DNA of 64,000 bases from assembly GCA_035235625.1 (NCBI GenBank), contig CP141148.1, forward strand, positions 6,815,001 to 6,879,000, in the 5' to 3' direction. The position numbers and the translations under genes were made by a program. This document shows, one piece after another, positions 24,648-36,480 of this stretch (position 1 is its first letter; each line of letters begins with the position of its first letter). Under the pieces are notes generated by a model. It was not told the origin of the DNA. It worked only from the letters and a program-made list of their open reading frames with translations, and made no database searches. This stretch comes from Saururus chinensis. Taxonomy: Eukaryota > Streptophyta > Magnoliopsida > Piperales > Saururaceae.

Positions 24648-25449
24648 TGTTGGGTGATACAGAAGAAGATTGGTGGTGAGCCCGACCTTGTGGATGTGCA
24701 AAAATATCACCTTTATATCCCTCTCAAACAATTTACATGTATTTACACATAAACACACATATAAGTAGTAGAACACATTCAAATAACTTTATATTTGCAT
24801 GAATTAAGGTAAGAATCAATTACTACTGACCTTTAGGGGCTGAGCCCCAAGGACGTAGCCAATCACCCAGAAGCATGTGCGACCTCTTATTTATATCAAA
24901 TATAAATGGGGAAATTATAATTACCTCTTGTGATGAATCATTCTCTTAAAATCAAGAGAGAAAGCCCTTCCTTCTCTTGCTAATTTGTTAGGAATAATTA
25001 GCTTGAATAGGGCTTGAAGGAAGCACAATGAGAGATAAGAGAGACTTGATGAAGAACACCCTTCAACCTTGGGTCGTCGCATAATAATGAGGAATAAAGC
25101 TTCTGCTTTTTCCTGATTTTGTCTTTTGCAATTCAATAAACCCGTGAGAGAGAGAGGAAATGAGGGAAACCTATTTTTTTTAGTTTGTCTCTTCCTCTCT
25201 TTCAAAAGTCTGTCATTTGTTTTTTTGTTCACCGCAAAACAGCCCTTCACATGAGGGGATAAATATGTGGTGGAGTGGGAGAAAATATTTCTCCCACTCA
25301 CCCTCTAACTGAATTTCGTATTGGGATAGGATTGACCAAGTCCTATCCCATTCCAACTCAGCAAATGGGGTCCACATATAACCACTCTCCCTCATGTCTC
25401 TCTTCTGTTCCAGGTTAAATAACGTGGGTACAAACCCACTGACCCAACT
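24648..25449 (-). repeat. 5' LTR of the copia element
   Basis: It starts TGTTGGGTGATAC on the plus strand. At the far end the expected ACAAACCCAACA is replaced by ACAAACCCACTGACCCAACT, as if eight bases were added or duplicated before the tip. The boundary is set by the CATAG that matches the left flank. Confidence 0.8.
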
Positions 25450-25478
25450 CATAGTAGGGTATATAAAAAAAATTGTGT

Positions 25479-25500
25479 GGGTTGGGGGTGGGGGTGGGGG
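25479..25500 (+). other. G-rich quadruplex-type run
   Basis: GGG, GGGGG, GGGGG, GGGGG with loops TT, T and T lie between the copia element and the next LTR. On the complement it makes a polyproline open frame, which is an artefact. Confidence 0.7.
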
Positions 25501-25508
25501 AGGCATGG

Positions 25509-26314
25509 TGTTGGGGAAACAATAGTGTGCAAAAATATTGTCTATAATGCAGAATGGATGTGATAAGAGAGAACAAAAGATTTAAAGTAATTTAATAATG
25601 TGCTAACCTTCACCTGTTTTACAAATTCACTATTTTAAGAAGAATTACATAAGAGAAGGTTCAATTCTCAAATTCCCAAACCCTCTCAACTTTGAAAGTA
25701 CAAAACTTTTTGCAATTGCTAATGATCCATCAACCGTTCTAGGGTTCTTCAACAACCCTTTTATAGTCCCATAGACATACACAGTAGTACAAGCTTATTT
25801 GGAGAAGAAAATCTTAGAACAACAAATGAGAAAATTAGGGTTAAATTCAAGGTAGATCATCGGGTGATTGATCGATCTACTCTTGCAATCTATCTTGTAT
25901 TATTCGGTTCCTCAATATATAATAGGCTTCTAGTAATATGATTGATTTATCGCTGAGTGTCTACGATCAATATGTTCATCAATTGTGAACTCCAATATCC
26001 TTGGCGATCAATAGCCTCTTTCCTCTTGCACATATTAGTCTCACATCGTCAATAATCTCCCACTTAGAAGACTAGCCCAACTTCACCATTCTCTATATAC
26101 ATGGCCCTAATATCATTAAGCAATTCCATCTTTGTTTGTTGGTGAAGTGTCTACATTGGCTACATGTATAATATTGCCACCTATTTTTGTATGAATGCTA
26201 CCATTTCCCCCTCCCTCATAGCCCCCTATTACTTGAGAAGAGTTTTTCATGCTCCCCTTTAATAATGAGCGTAGTGTAAAAAATGCATATGAACTCTTGA
26301 TATTTGATATTGAC
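25509..26314 (-). mobile_element. Second copia remnant: LTR plus 3' internal end
   Basis: The LTR-like part is 25,509-26,051: plus-strand ends TGTTGGGGAAAC and CACATCGTCA, so TG...CA in both directions. Beside it the minus strand shows TCTTCTAAGTGGGAGATT, a copia-type polypurine tract, then about 250 bases of putative internal sequence before the family-B LTR at 26,315. No pol domain was recognised. It is a different family from the full copia element next to it. Confidence 0.5.
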
Positions 26315-27303
26315 TGTAAGATCCCTAAACCCAAACCAGCTCATTTTATTTGATTTAATAATTATTGTGTGGTTTAATGTTAACTTTGATCGGTTTTGAC
26401 TTATTTTTGAAATTAAAGTGGTTAACAAAAGTTTCAACCAAATTTTTTTTCATATTAATATTTTTTAAATAAATATAAGTTAATAGAAAATTTTCTGGAT
26501 TTTTTTGGAATTTTTGACTATGTTACCCGAAAAGTTAGAGGGCGGGATCCACTGTGGGCCCCACGTGCAAAATTAGGATAATTAGTCCCAAATGAACCTT
26601 ACAACTTCAAGACAATATTTAAATATTTCAAAATTTGTAGACATCAATTTGGGTTAAAATAAGCAAGTTTTTCTATTTTTAGTATAAAACTCTATTTATA
26701 CCCCACTTATATATTAAGTTTACCCCAAAGCCTTATATAAATAAAAAGGCTCATCCACTTTCCCAATTGGAAAGGGCTGGAAATTTAGAGCTTAAGAGCC
26801 CTAATCCTCATTTTTCAAGAAGGAAAGATGATTAAGGTAAGGATTAGCCTAATATTCAACTAATTTCTTAGGGTTTCTCCTAAACTTTTCAAATCCATTC
26901 TTTTGATAAGGTTTAATCTCGATTTCTACCCAAAAAGCTATTGATTTGAACCTCTATTTTAAACCCTTGAGAAAAGAATTTCATCTTTGAACTCAATAAA
27001 CCCTTGATCTACAAGTTTTTGAGAGATTTAGGTGTTCTAAATCGGATTTATGAAGGTATTAACAAAAACCCTATTTTGGGTAGGATTTGAAGGTGTTGGA
27101 GGATCGATTTCAAGTCAATAAACTTATTGAAGGTAAGTGATTTCGTCCAAAATGTGTCTGTGATTTCAGATTTTGAGTTTTGATGGAATTTGAAGTGGGT
27201 TCCATGGATTTGAGCTTTAATGGCGGATTTAGTAAAGCTTAATCTTTCTTATGATTTTTTAAAATTTTTGGTTGTAAATGACTAGATTTACTATTTCCTA
27301 AGC

Positions 27304-27684
27304 TTACAAGAACTCCTCCCATAGAATGTCCTCTCGGCCATGGAACCTCTGACGCTCCATCGATAACCACCACCTTTGAGCTTCGCCCTCGAATGTGAAA
27401 ACTGCAAGTCTAGTCTTTTCCTCGTCCGAGCAACGTCGAGCACTAAAAATCTTCTCCATAAGAAGCCTCCAATTATCCGCCACAGAGGTATCCAATCCAC
27501 CCTTGAAGCTAGGGGGATTAAGCTTCTTGAATCCCTCGAGTGAAAGAGACTCAGAACTGCTACCGCTCGCGTGCTTAGCCTGGAACACCTGTGTCAACCC
27601 TTCAATGGCGGTCAACACATCGTCCACCCTTGGGTCACGAGCACCGCGATGGTTATTAGCGCCTGCATGATTAGGACCAGCCAT
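27304..27684 (-). pseudogene. Gypsy gag, N-terminal part
   Basis: Starts MAGPNHAGANNHRGARD and continues with an open frame through PPSFKGGLDTSVADNW, MEKIFSARRCSDEEK and FTFEGEAQRWW to the truncation at WEEFL. This is the retrotransposon-gag domain of plant Ty3/gypsy elements. The frame has no stop up to the break, in contrast to the diverged copy at 52,900-53,363. In a complete element a zinc knuckle, protease and pol would follow. Confidence 0.85.
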
Positions 27685-27810
27685 CTACACAACGACCAGA
27701 CACTAATCGTACAACCTAATAACACGAAAGCACACAGCTAAACAAGCAGAAAACACACAAACAAGCAAGCAAGACTTGTCACACAAACCCTATTTACTCT
27801 TGGACAAAGA

Positions 27811-27825
27811 TGTGCTCCGATACCA
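27811..27825 (-). promoter_or_regulatory. Gypsy primer-binding site (tRNA-Met)
   Basis: The minus strand reads TGGTATCGGAGCACA, seven bases inside the LTR end. It resembles the initiator-tRNA-Met complement commonly used by plant LTR elements. Confidence 0.8.
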
Positions 27826-28459
27826 AAAACTCTGTCACGCCCCGGCGATGCCTGACCCGAGCCGAACCTGGTCCAGGGGCAGGTCAAGCGCTCGGGGGCG
27901 ACGAAGTGAAGATTGAGAAACGATTCTAGCGGAAGACTTAACCCTAACCACGGGCGATTAACAGCAACACGGAGTGCGCACAATCCTTTGAGCAATAGTA
28001 AATAAAAGGGAAGGAAAAAGGTGTTGCTTATCACAAAGTAAACAACAATTTCAAACCCACAAGCTTAGTTAAGTAAAGCCCACACCGGCTCAAATTAAGT
28101 CATAAGCATCACAACTGTAGTATATGACATAAATCCAAAACAAAAACCCTACACAAAGGTTCTAACATAAAACATGAAACAAACGAAGGTAAGTCACGCA
28201 ACGATCTCCATCATCACACCCAAGCTACCTTTGACCTTTCCTCAAAGAGGCAATCCTGTCCGTCTGCGTGTCGCACCACGCAGCCCCAAATCAAAACACA
28301 AAAAGAGGGGTGAGTTTAACAAACTCAGCAATGGTTTTAACATCACTGTCAACGTTGAAAATACGATAGCATAGTAATGAGATCGTTCAAATCAAAGATT
28401 TACATGGTGCATCACTTTCTGATCACACATTCATATCACCTAACACTGCATCATAATGC

Positions 28460-28845
28460 ATAATTCAACCTGCATGGATGTATCTCTAGCATACATATTC
28501 CCACATGCATTCACATCATAACCAATCCCGCATGGATGTATCTCTAACATACATATTCCCACATGCTTAATATCATCACAACCCGCATGGATGTATCTCT
28601 AACATACATATTCCCACATGCATAATATCATCACAACCTGCATGGATGTATCTCTAACATACATATCCCACGTGCATAATATCATCACAACCTGCATGGA
28701 TGTATCTCTAACATACATATTCCCACATGCATAATATCATCACAACCTGCATGGATGTATCTCTAACATACATATTCCCACATGCATAATATCATCACAA
28801 ACTGCATGGATGTATCTCTAACATACATATTCCACATGCATAGTA
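28460..28845. repeat. 55-bp minisatellite, seven units
   Basis: GCATGGATGTATCTCTAACA occurs at intervals of 58, 55, 55, 54, 55 and 55 bases (first near 28,472). The units are nearly identical, so expansion was recent. The array lies inside the family-B LTR. Confidence 0.92.
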
Positions 28846-29260
28846 TCAAATCAAACTCCATCAAGGAGTAACCACATAATAATGTCACACAGACGGGAGC
28901 ATAGACAAGGCCACGAAGGCGTGTCATGGTCCAAAATTCTACACAAGAAATCAAGAAAGATCGGGGTTGTCAATCCCTAATACTGCTCGCCCTGGACGAT
29001 CCTGGCCAAGGATGTCCCATTCTCACACAGAGAATCTAGAGCAGGGGTGTTCGCCTAGGGACATCTCCTGCGGAGGGAAGAGCCCGAGTTCTCACACAGA
29101 GAACCCTAGAACACGTGGTAGCGGGGTGCACACGGCATACCACATTGGATTCTCAGGGTCCAGATGACACACATAATAACATTCTCACAATCCGCAAGAC
29201 AAGTACACAACTCGTCCCCACATCATTCCATTTAACAAGACTCAACCCGGGGAGTGCACT

Positions 29261-29375
29261 CGTTCCACACAGGAACTTCAAATCGTTCCACACAGGAACT
29301 TCAAATCGTTCCACACAGGAACTTCAAATTGTCCCACATAGGAACTTCAAATCGTCCCACACAGGAACTTCAAAT
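29261..29375. repeat. 23-bp minisatellite, five units
   Basis: Units of the form CGTTCCACACAGGAACTTCA start at 29,261, 29,284, 29,307, 29,330 and 29,353. Each contains the inverted pair GTTCC/GGAAC. It lies inside the family-B LTR. Confidence 0.93.
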
Positions 29376-32339
29376 CAAAATATGTCCTTCCGGACCAATC
29401 AACTTGCGATTAATCCACAACCGATCAACCCGGCACACAATTTCATCACATTGCATCCAATCGGTCAAATTCGATTAATCACGATGAAGCCTCAATTAAA
29501 AATCCATTTTCATGATGCATGCAACATGGTACATGCGTGGGCAAAGCATACATGAATCCTAATCCATGATAAGTGGTCTCACCAGCCCCTAATGCATCAT
29601 TCATAATCACAATATTAAGCTTCAACATCATCATTTAACCCCACATGTGTGTGTGTATCTAGTAGAAACATTTCACAAAATGCATATCAACATGCTTAAA
29701 AATCAACTCACTACCACACTACACATGTGAATTTCTATCCAAACATGAATTACAGCGGAAATCATAGAAGAAGAATCGTTGAAATCATAGCTAGATTCAA
29801 AACTCAACCACAACAGCTAAACACATATAACATCACTCATTCCATCATTGAGTCATAGCATTCACCAACATTCACACACCATTAACCACAATCTATTATG
29901 ACAAATCAGTCCAACAATGATTGTAGTCCTGCTGAAAATATGCTTAACCAAAGGGAAATAACCATTCATCATTTCAAGATAACGATTCCAACATCATGCC
30001 ACAAAACCTAAGTCATTCCACCATCTCTAAGCATATATCTCAACTCCATAAACTCAATAGCATGCATTTCCAGTAGCCTAACATAGCTTAGAACACTCCA
30101 CATTCATATAAAATTGGCAAGCTAAAGTGGAATCATCAAAATAGACATCATATGCACAACATATAATTTCCTGTGTAGCCGATCGATCGCCCTTCAGGCC
30201 GTTCGATCGGTTACACGCAAAAATTTAAAATTTACAGTTCAGCCAATCGATCGTCCTGCAGGGCCGATCAATCACCAACACGACAGAACAGTCATCTTCT
30301 TCCTTTTGCAAATCCAAACCGAAACACCATAGATAACACTTCAAATCCACATCTAACACCCTAATCATCATCAAAAGTCTTCCTTGACTTCCAGAATATC
30401 AAACCAAACCATAATAATGCAAAACCCTAAGAAATCGGGATTAAATAATTCCATTTTCTAATCTTACCATTAACACATTAAATCAAGCAAACCATTTCGA
30501 AATAAGCCAAAAATAGAGAGTTTTACCATGGATAAACAGAGATTTTGAAGACCCATTACCTCAGCACTTGATTAAGCTTGGATTGAAGAGTCACCCTTCT
30601 TGAAATCCTTGAAAACAACAATGAGTTTGAATTAAACTCTAATAGAAATCGATTTACTCAAGAAATCCCTAATTAAATCTTAGATCTAGGGCTTGTTGGT
30701 AGTAAAAATCGAATTTTGAATGTTAGGGTTTGTAGTAAAACACAAATCAGTAGCTTTTGATGGTCAAAAACGAATTGAATCAAGGGGAAAATGGTAGATT
30801 TGGAAGAAATAAAGAGAAAGCCATGGATTAGTGCTTAATTAGAGCAAGCTTACCTTAATCGGCTTCTAATTCGGGCCTAAGTGGGGATTAGGCCAGCCCT
30901 CCTTCCTTAGCCTATTCCCAAAAATGGAAATGACTCTGGTTTGCCCTTTTATAGTAAGGGTTGGGGTAGGCATAGGTAAGTTTTGGGGTGTAAATATGAA
31001 AAGTAGGCTAAAAGTGGGTATTTTATAAATTTAAGCACAAATTAAGACTAATAAAATTCTGAAAATTTTTGTGTGACCTTAAGTATATGTCTAGGTTCAT
31101 TTGACACAAAAATAAAATTTTCAACGGTGGGGCCCACAGGGGTCCCGCCAAAACCCTAATTTTTGGGAAAAATAGTGAAAATTCTAAAAAATCTCAAAAA
31201 TTCACATTTGGTTTAAAATCACTTAAAACCACTAATATTAAAGTTAATTTTTGGTTAAAACCATCACAAATACTATTTATTCATGAAATCACCGAATAAG
31301 ATCAGAAAACACGTAAATCTCACGATAACCAATAATTAATGAAAACCAAAACCGGTTTAAAGATGAGGGTCCTTACTGTAACGCCCGAGATTTTTCATCC
31401 TTTTTCTCAAAACTCAAAAAAAAAAAAATTTCTTTCCATAAATCGGAGTCAAAACGATAAAATCAAAACCTGTTTATAGCTTAAAACATTAAACATCCAC
31501 ATACGGTCAATCATCATACGGTCAAAGCAAATATCATCAGGCGCTACTCAAAAACACACGTACGAATAAATTTGCTATGATCATAGACTTTTAAATACAA
31601 ATCACTCTCCCAGGCATCCCTGAGTACAAGTCCCATAACAGTCCACTGACTGATCCAAATGAAAGTCCAGAATAAACATCTTATGTTCTCATCTCACCCA
31701 ATACAGGAGATCGTGGCACAAATAAACTCACAGAGAGTCAAGCAGATACCTGAGTCAACGGGAATCAATCCACCGCTGAAACGAGCGTCCATCACCAGGA
31801 GCTCTCCGCACAACCTGCAAAACCTCCCGTACAAAGGGGCTAAAAATAGTAGGTTGAGTATTTTCATACTCAGTAGGAAAATACTCAGTAGGGGAAACCC
31901 CAAACGGTGAACTCACAAGTTCAAAAATGCATGCATCATGCAACTCAAACATGAAGCAGTCAACATAATATAATCATATCGTGCACATACGCATACAATC
32001 ATACTAAATGCACTATCGTGCCAAAGACATACCAAATGCACCACCGTGCCAAAATCATATCAAGGCATCATCGTGCCAGAATCATACCGAAGGCACCATC
32101 GTGCCAGAATCATACAATCCAATCAACTTACACAAACACCCTTATCTAGGGTCATACAACTTACTCGTACCACCGTACGCATACTCATACAACATACGCA
32201 TACTTGTACGATCTTACTCGTACAATCGTATGCTCACTCATACAGCTTACCCATACATGTACGACCTTACTCGTACAATCAGACTCGTACGACCTCACTC
32301 GTACAGTCTGCACAAAATCATACTTACTGTCTTACTCAG

Positions 32340-32640
32340 AACCATATTCTCACAATCGTACTCATACTCTTATAGTCGTGCTCATACTCATACGCTTACA
32401 GTCTTACTCATACACACTCTTACAGTCTTACTCATACTATACACTTACAGTCTTACTCATACTCATACACTTACAGTCTTACTCATACTCATACGCTTAC
32501 AGTCTTACTCATACTCATACACTTACAGTCTTGCTCATACTCATACACTTACAGTCTTGCTCATACTCATACACTTACAGTCTTGCTCATACACATACAA
32601 TCGTACTCACACTCATACAGTCGTACTCATAATCGTACAC
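32340..32640. repeat. 26-bp minisatellite in family-A LTR
   Basis: Units of CTTACAGTCTTACTCATACT type repeat about eight times between 32,390 and 32,600, with looser copies either side. The corresponding part of the second family-A LTR (about 63,000-63,200) is shorter and less regular. Confidence 0.85.
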
Positions 32641-32934
32641 ATATCAACGACCACTGAAGCTCATTACAACTAATAAGCTCCAGCGTCAAAATGGAAAAGA
32701 ATGCCACTGGGGCAACACCTTAACCTCCGGGGAGTGACTAGACGCCATGGACTTTTCCGAAGGTAAGGCACACCAATGCTCATGGGGCACTGGATCAAAC
32801 AGGTAAGAGTAGATCCATGATACTACTTACCTGAGCGCGCAAACATAAACACCCACACATAAGGGGTCATACAGTTGCCCACCATAATGGGTCTTATAGT
32901 GCCATAGAATCGCCCACCATAATGGGTCTTATAG

Positions 32935-33300
32935 TGCCATTGCCACTCTTGGGCAGAAAACATACAGTGCCACTTGGGCAGAAACGTACAGTGCCACTCT
33001 TGGGCGGAAAACATACAGTGCCACTTGGGCAGAAACGTACAGTGCCACTCTTGGGCGAAATCATACAACGCTCTCAACAGAGCATCAAACGTCTGGGCAT
33101 ACACAGCACACAGACCAAATCAGAAACATACGTCGCTCTCAGCAGAGCATCAGACGTCTGGGCTTCATACAGCACGCAGACAAAGTCAGAGACGTACATC
33201 GCTCTCAACAGAGCATCAAACATCTGGGCTTATACAGCACGCAGACCAAATCAAAACGACGTCGCTCTCAGCAGAGCATCAGACGTCCGGTGCTCTACAT
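32935..33300. repeat. Two adjacent tandem arrays in family-A LTR
   Basis: First, about 58-bp units built on GTGCCACTCTTGGGCAGAAA and GTGCCACTTGGGCAGAAACG (two and a half copies). Then four units of about 70 bp built on CGCTCTCAACAGAGCATCAA, which contains the inverted pair GCTCT/AGAGC. The inverse arrays occur at 62,480-62,700 with fewer units. Confidence 0.8.
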
Positions 33301-34049
33301 AGCACACAGACAACATCCCGCAGGATAAACACCATGGCAAGACATGATAAATGCTCGGCCAACTCATCAGCGGCCAGCTCAAACACGGAACTTAATCCGT
33401 CGAACCCTCAGGTCTCAAACTCACAACGCTATCATTAGCTGTGCTTATAATTCAAGTTTGAATTAAGTACATTATGCGGTACAATTATGCCACATAAACT
33501 CACAGTCCTCGACTGGTCAAACTGAAGCTGAGCCCGATCGAAACCCTAGTTCGTCAGGGCAGCAGACTTCACTTACCCGTCCACATCATTGACAAAACTC
33601 ATTGTACAACAAACCCTTACAGTCTTACACACTTCGCCATCCATCTTATGGCCAAATCCTTCTTACACTGACATCCTCAAATATCGCTTCTCAGAGCCAA
33701 CCCAGTTGTCGCCCTCTTACTTATATCTCACTTATTATACTTACTTTTCACTTCATAATCTGTACGTTATGCTTGTACAATTATGAACACTCTTACTGTC
33801 TGACAAATGCCCAACATACAATTCACCCCAAACTGATCCATTCTAATCCTTGCCCGTCATACTCTTATCCTCTGTCATACGCTTACACAACCGCATCCAA
33901 ATTCAGACAGAGCTTCTGTCACCTCTTACTGTCCATCGCCCATACCTCTGCCCACAAACACATACGCACATCCAAAGCATAGGCAAAAGCCATCATACAT
34001 ACGTATGTCTCACACATACGTACAACATACACATACGGTCATACATACA

Positions 34050-34300
34050 TAACTTACAAACATGCACGCTAGCCATCACTAGCACATGCAACCACACGTC
34101 AAACATGCACGCTAGCCATCACTAGCACATGCATACATTCACACATACATCAAACATGCACGCTAGTCATCACTAGCACATGCATACATCAAACGTACAC
34201 GCTAGTCATCTCTAGCACGTGCACACACACACATTCATACATACTTCAAATATGCACGCTAGCCATCACTAGCACGTGCATAACCCATGCATAGCATACT
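34050..34300. repeat. ~50-bp repeat with GCTAG...CTAGC palindrome
   Basis: GCACGCTAGCCATCACTAGC recurs about five times, each copy followed by ACATGCATACAT-like spacer. The core is an imperfect palindrome. The reverse family-A copy has the same array at about 61,500-61,700. Confidence 0.8.
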
Positions 34301-36209
34301 GACATATTTGCTAGCCATCGCCAGCGCATACATAATCCACATCCATAAAACATGCATACATCTCATGCATATCAATCATACCATACAATCATGCTTACAC
34401 GCACATCATGCAATCGGATCGTTACTTAACATCCAAGCATGGAATCATACAATCCTAGCATGCTACTACTCATTCAAAGCATGCTTCATGAATTTACGAG
34501 TTCAAAGCTCCCCTACCTCGTAATCATGACGTTCGATGGCGAGCACCCGACGGTGGCGGCGTCGGCGGCGGAGTTGGCGGTCAAACCGTTGCCTGGCTGA
34601 GAGAGCTGCTGTCCCGAGGATTTTAGGATGCGCCGGAACTATCACGGCCAAACAGAGTGTTAGAACTCAAAGCGGTAAAACCCGCGATCCACGGCGGCAC
34701 ACTAGGGCGGCCGGGAGAAATATCAAGCCCACGAATGTGGCGGTACGATCAGATGTCAAGGGTGTACACTCTGAAGATCGGCTGGTGGCTAAAACGTGCT
34801 CAGCCGGCCACAAAACGTCGAAATCGGCCGTGGACAGCACCCAACGGCAACGATTTCGGTCAACAAAGGCCCACATACGGGCGGAGAGCGTGGGGCAACG
34901 CTCGAGAACAAAGGAGAGGTGGAGGACAGCTCTAGTGGTCAACTCCACTCGGTGGCAAAGCCAACCGATGGTTAGGCGGCACGAATGCGGCGCCTAAACC
35001 CAGAAGTACACGCGTGGCTACATGCGCACGCGGCCCAAAGGGCGGGGGAGATGGCTGAAATGAGGCGACTCAAGGCCCACAAAAGCCAACAGGGCTAAGA
35101 CCCTTAGCTGTGGCCAATCAAAGCGGCGACATCGCCGATCGCCACCCACAACCAAAACCCATGGTGCGGCTGCTGTGCATCTCGCACGGCATAGGGCAAA
35201 TGACAAGCGGCCCATTCCGAGCGGTAATATAATTAGGCCAAGTGGGGCTGACCCTCACTGTCGCCGAGCCGGGGCAGAGCCCATAATGGCCAAATAGCAT
35301 ATGGCTCGCCGATGACCACGGCCCAAGACGCACCCAAAGCGTCTAATTGGGCGGAGCATGGCAATAGGGGCGAGGCGGGGTCGGAAACGGCAACCCCCTA
35401 CCAACACCGGGTCGAGGTAGGCTGGATGGAGTCCTACCGGTGGCCGGACAACAACCGGAAACACACCGGCGTCCAAAACATCCCACGGACAGTGAGATGT
35501 GAATAGTAACAAAAACCCGACCAAAAGATCAGTAGCTCACCACGGAGCGAAAAAAGCATGGCGGCGGCTCCAGCCAGTGTCTATGGGTTCCTAGCGGCCA
35601 ACTAAACATAAGTCTAGTTGAGAGCGGCCGCAAACGATGTCAAAATCGTACACCCACAGTGCAAAAACGGGATTGAAGGAGAGAAAAACCCGAAAAAAGG
35701 TTCGGTACCTCGTGGAGGAGCGAAGAGGCCGTGGCGGCGGTCATAGCCGGTACCTACGGACTCGTGGCGGTGAGGCAAAGCGGATCCTGACAAGAATCAA
35801 CGGAATCCGATGTTGGAGGAGGGAGAACGGAGCGACCGGATATGCCCTCGGGTTTTCTCAAAAACTCACTGGACGTGAAAAAAAATCTTACTGGAATGTC
35901 GGTTCTGTGAAACCGATGAAATGGATTTCATATATATAGTTAAATCTTTTCAATTTTTACATTCATGTCCCCAATGCGCGTTAACTCACTGGTTACGCGC
36001 TATAGCTCCAAACTTCGCGCCATAAGCGCGTATCGAGGCCTGTGGCCCGCGACTAAGCCCCACACCCAACTCTACGGGTATAAATATGGGGAAAAATACA
36101 CAAATATAAATACATCAAAGCATCACATTTTCCTGCCGAAAATGACCAGAAAAATAGCAGGAAAATCACAGAAAATCGTAGAAAAATCAGGGACCTTACA
36201 CTTACAATA

Positions 36210-36480
36210 TGATTGTGTGGTAGATTCACTTTATATGCAGGTTAATATATGTGATGAATATGCATGATATGATTATATGGTAGAGACACTTCTCATGCAG
36301 GTTAAATGTGATAAATATGTATGGTATGATTGTGTGGTAGAGACACTTCTCATGCAGGGTTATGGATATGCATGATGTGATTGTGTGTTGAAGACGCATA
36401 TCATGTAAGTTGAATGTTATGAATAAGAATGGTTGTGCATGGATATGTATGGTATGTTTGAAATATCTACATGCAGGGTA
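36210..36480. repeat. ~65-bp tandem repeat in split family-B LTR
   Basis: Four imperfect units carry GATTGTGTGGTAGAGACACT followed by TCTCATGCAGG. This is the position at which every family-B LTR in the window has its own minisatellite. Confidence 0.7.

Larger units (their letters stand above)
18842..25449 (-). mobile_element. Ty1/copia retrotransposon, full length but defective
   Basis: Both LTRs, primer-binding site, polypurine tract and the copia gene order gag-protease-integrase-RT-RNase H can be read on the minus strand. The flanks are CATAA (18,837-18,841) and CATAG (25,450-25,454), a likely 5-bp target duplication with one change. The LTRs (18,842-19,655 and 24,648-about 25,449) are alike but clearly diverged, including a duplicated GGGAATAATTAGAATTTGCT segment in the left one. 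The polyprotein is broken, so the copy is dead. It lies in intergenic DNA about 2.3 kb downstream of the AKAP17-like gene. Confidence 0.9.
27303..31376 (-). mobile_element. Truncated Ty3/gypsy element: 5' LTR, PBS and partial gag
   Basis: On the minus strand: a full-length family-B LTR (27,833-31,376 plus the base at 36,206), a primer-binding site and the first part of gag. The element is cut off inside gag near 27,303, where family-B LTR sequence of the opposite orientation begins. The rest of gag, all of pol and the 3' LTR are missing. Its LTR keeps more CpG than the other family-B copies, so it is probably one of the younger ones. Confidence 0.8.
27833..31376 (-). repeat. Family-B LTR (5' LTR of the truncated gypsy)
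   Basis: The plus strand starts TGTCACGCCCCGGCGATG and ends GAGGGTCCTTAC, with the final A displaced to 36,206 by the family-A insertion. It holds the 55-bp array (28,460-28,845), the 23-bp array (29,261-29,375) and the palindrome-rich CGATCGATCG patch (about 30,180-30,280). The CCTTTTATAGTAAGG stretch near 30,940 corresponds to the promoter-like box of other copies. Confidence 0.85.
31377..36200 (-). mobile_element. Family-A solo LTR, 4.8 kb
   Basis: Plus-strand ends are TGTAACGCCCGAG and AGGGACCTTACA. The exact 5-bp duplication CTTAC stands at 31,372-31,376 and 36,201-36,205. The same sequence recurs in reverse at 59,200-64,000. In element orientation it starts TGTAAGGTCCC. No coding region was accepted: open frames arise from minisatellites and from a GC-rich block (about 34,540-35,860). 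The insertion is at the last bases of the family-B LTR. No internal region remains, so the clade is unknown; the start resembles family B (TGTAAGATCCC). Confidence 0.88.

Noticed and set aside
28460..28845. Regularly spaced repeats that might suggest a CRISPR array
   Set aside because: The whole 55-bp unit is repeated, so there are no unique spacers, and the setting is a plant LTR.
32008..32673. 221-codon open frame rich in Y, S, H, T and L
   Set aside because: It is produced by the 26-bp minisatellite, whose length lets several frames stay open at once; composition is purely repetitive.
34536..35939. Cluster of overlapping open frames in GC-rich DNA
   Set aside because: Both strands and several frames are open together, as expected from low stop density at high GC. 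Comparison with 59,500-61,330 shows stops in the matching frame.
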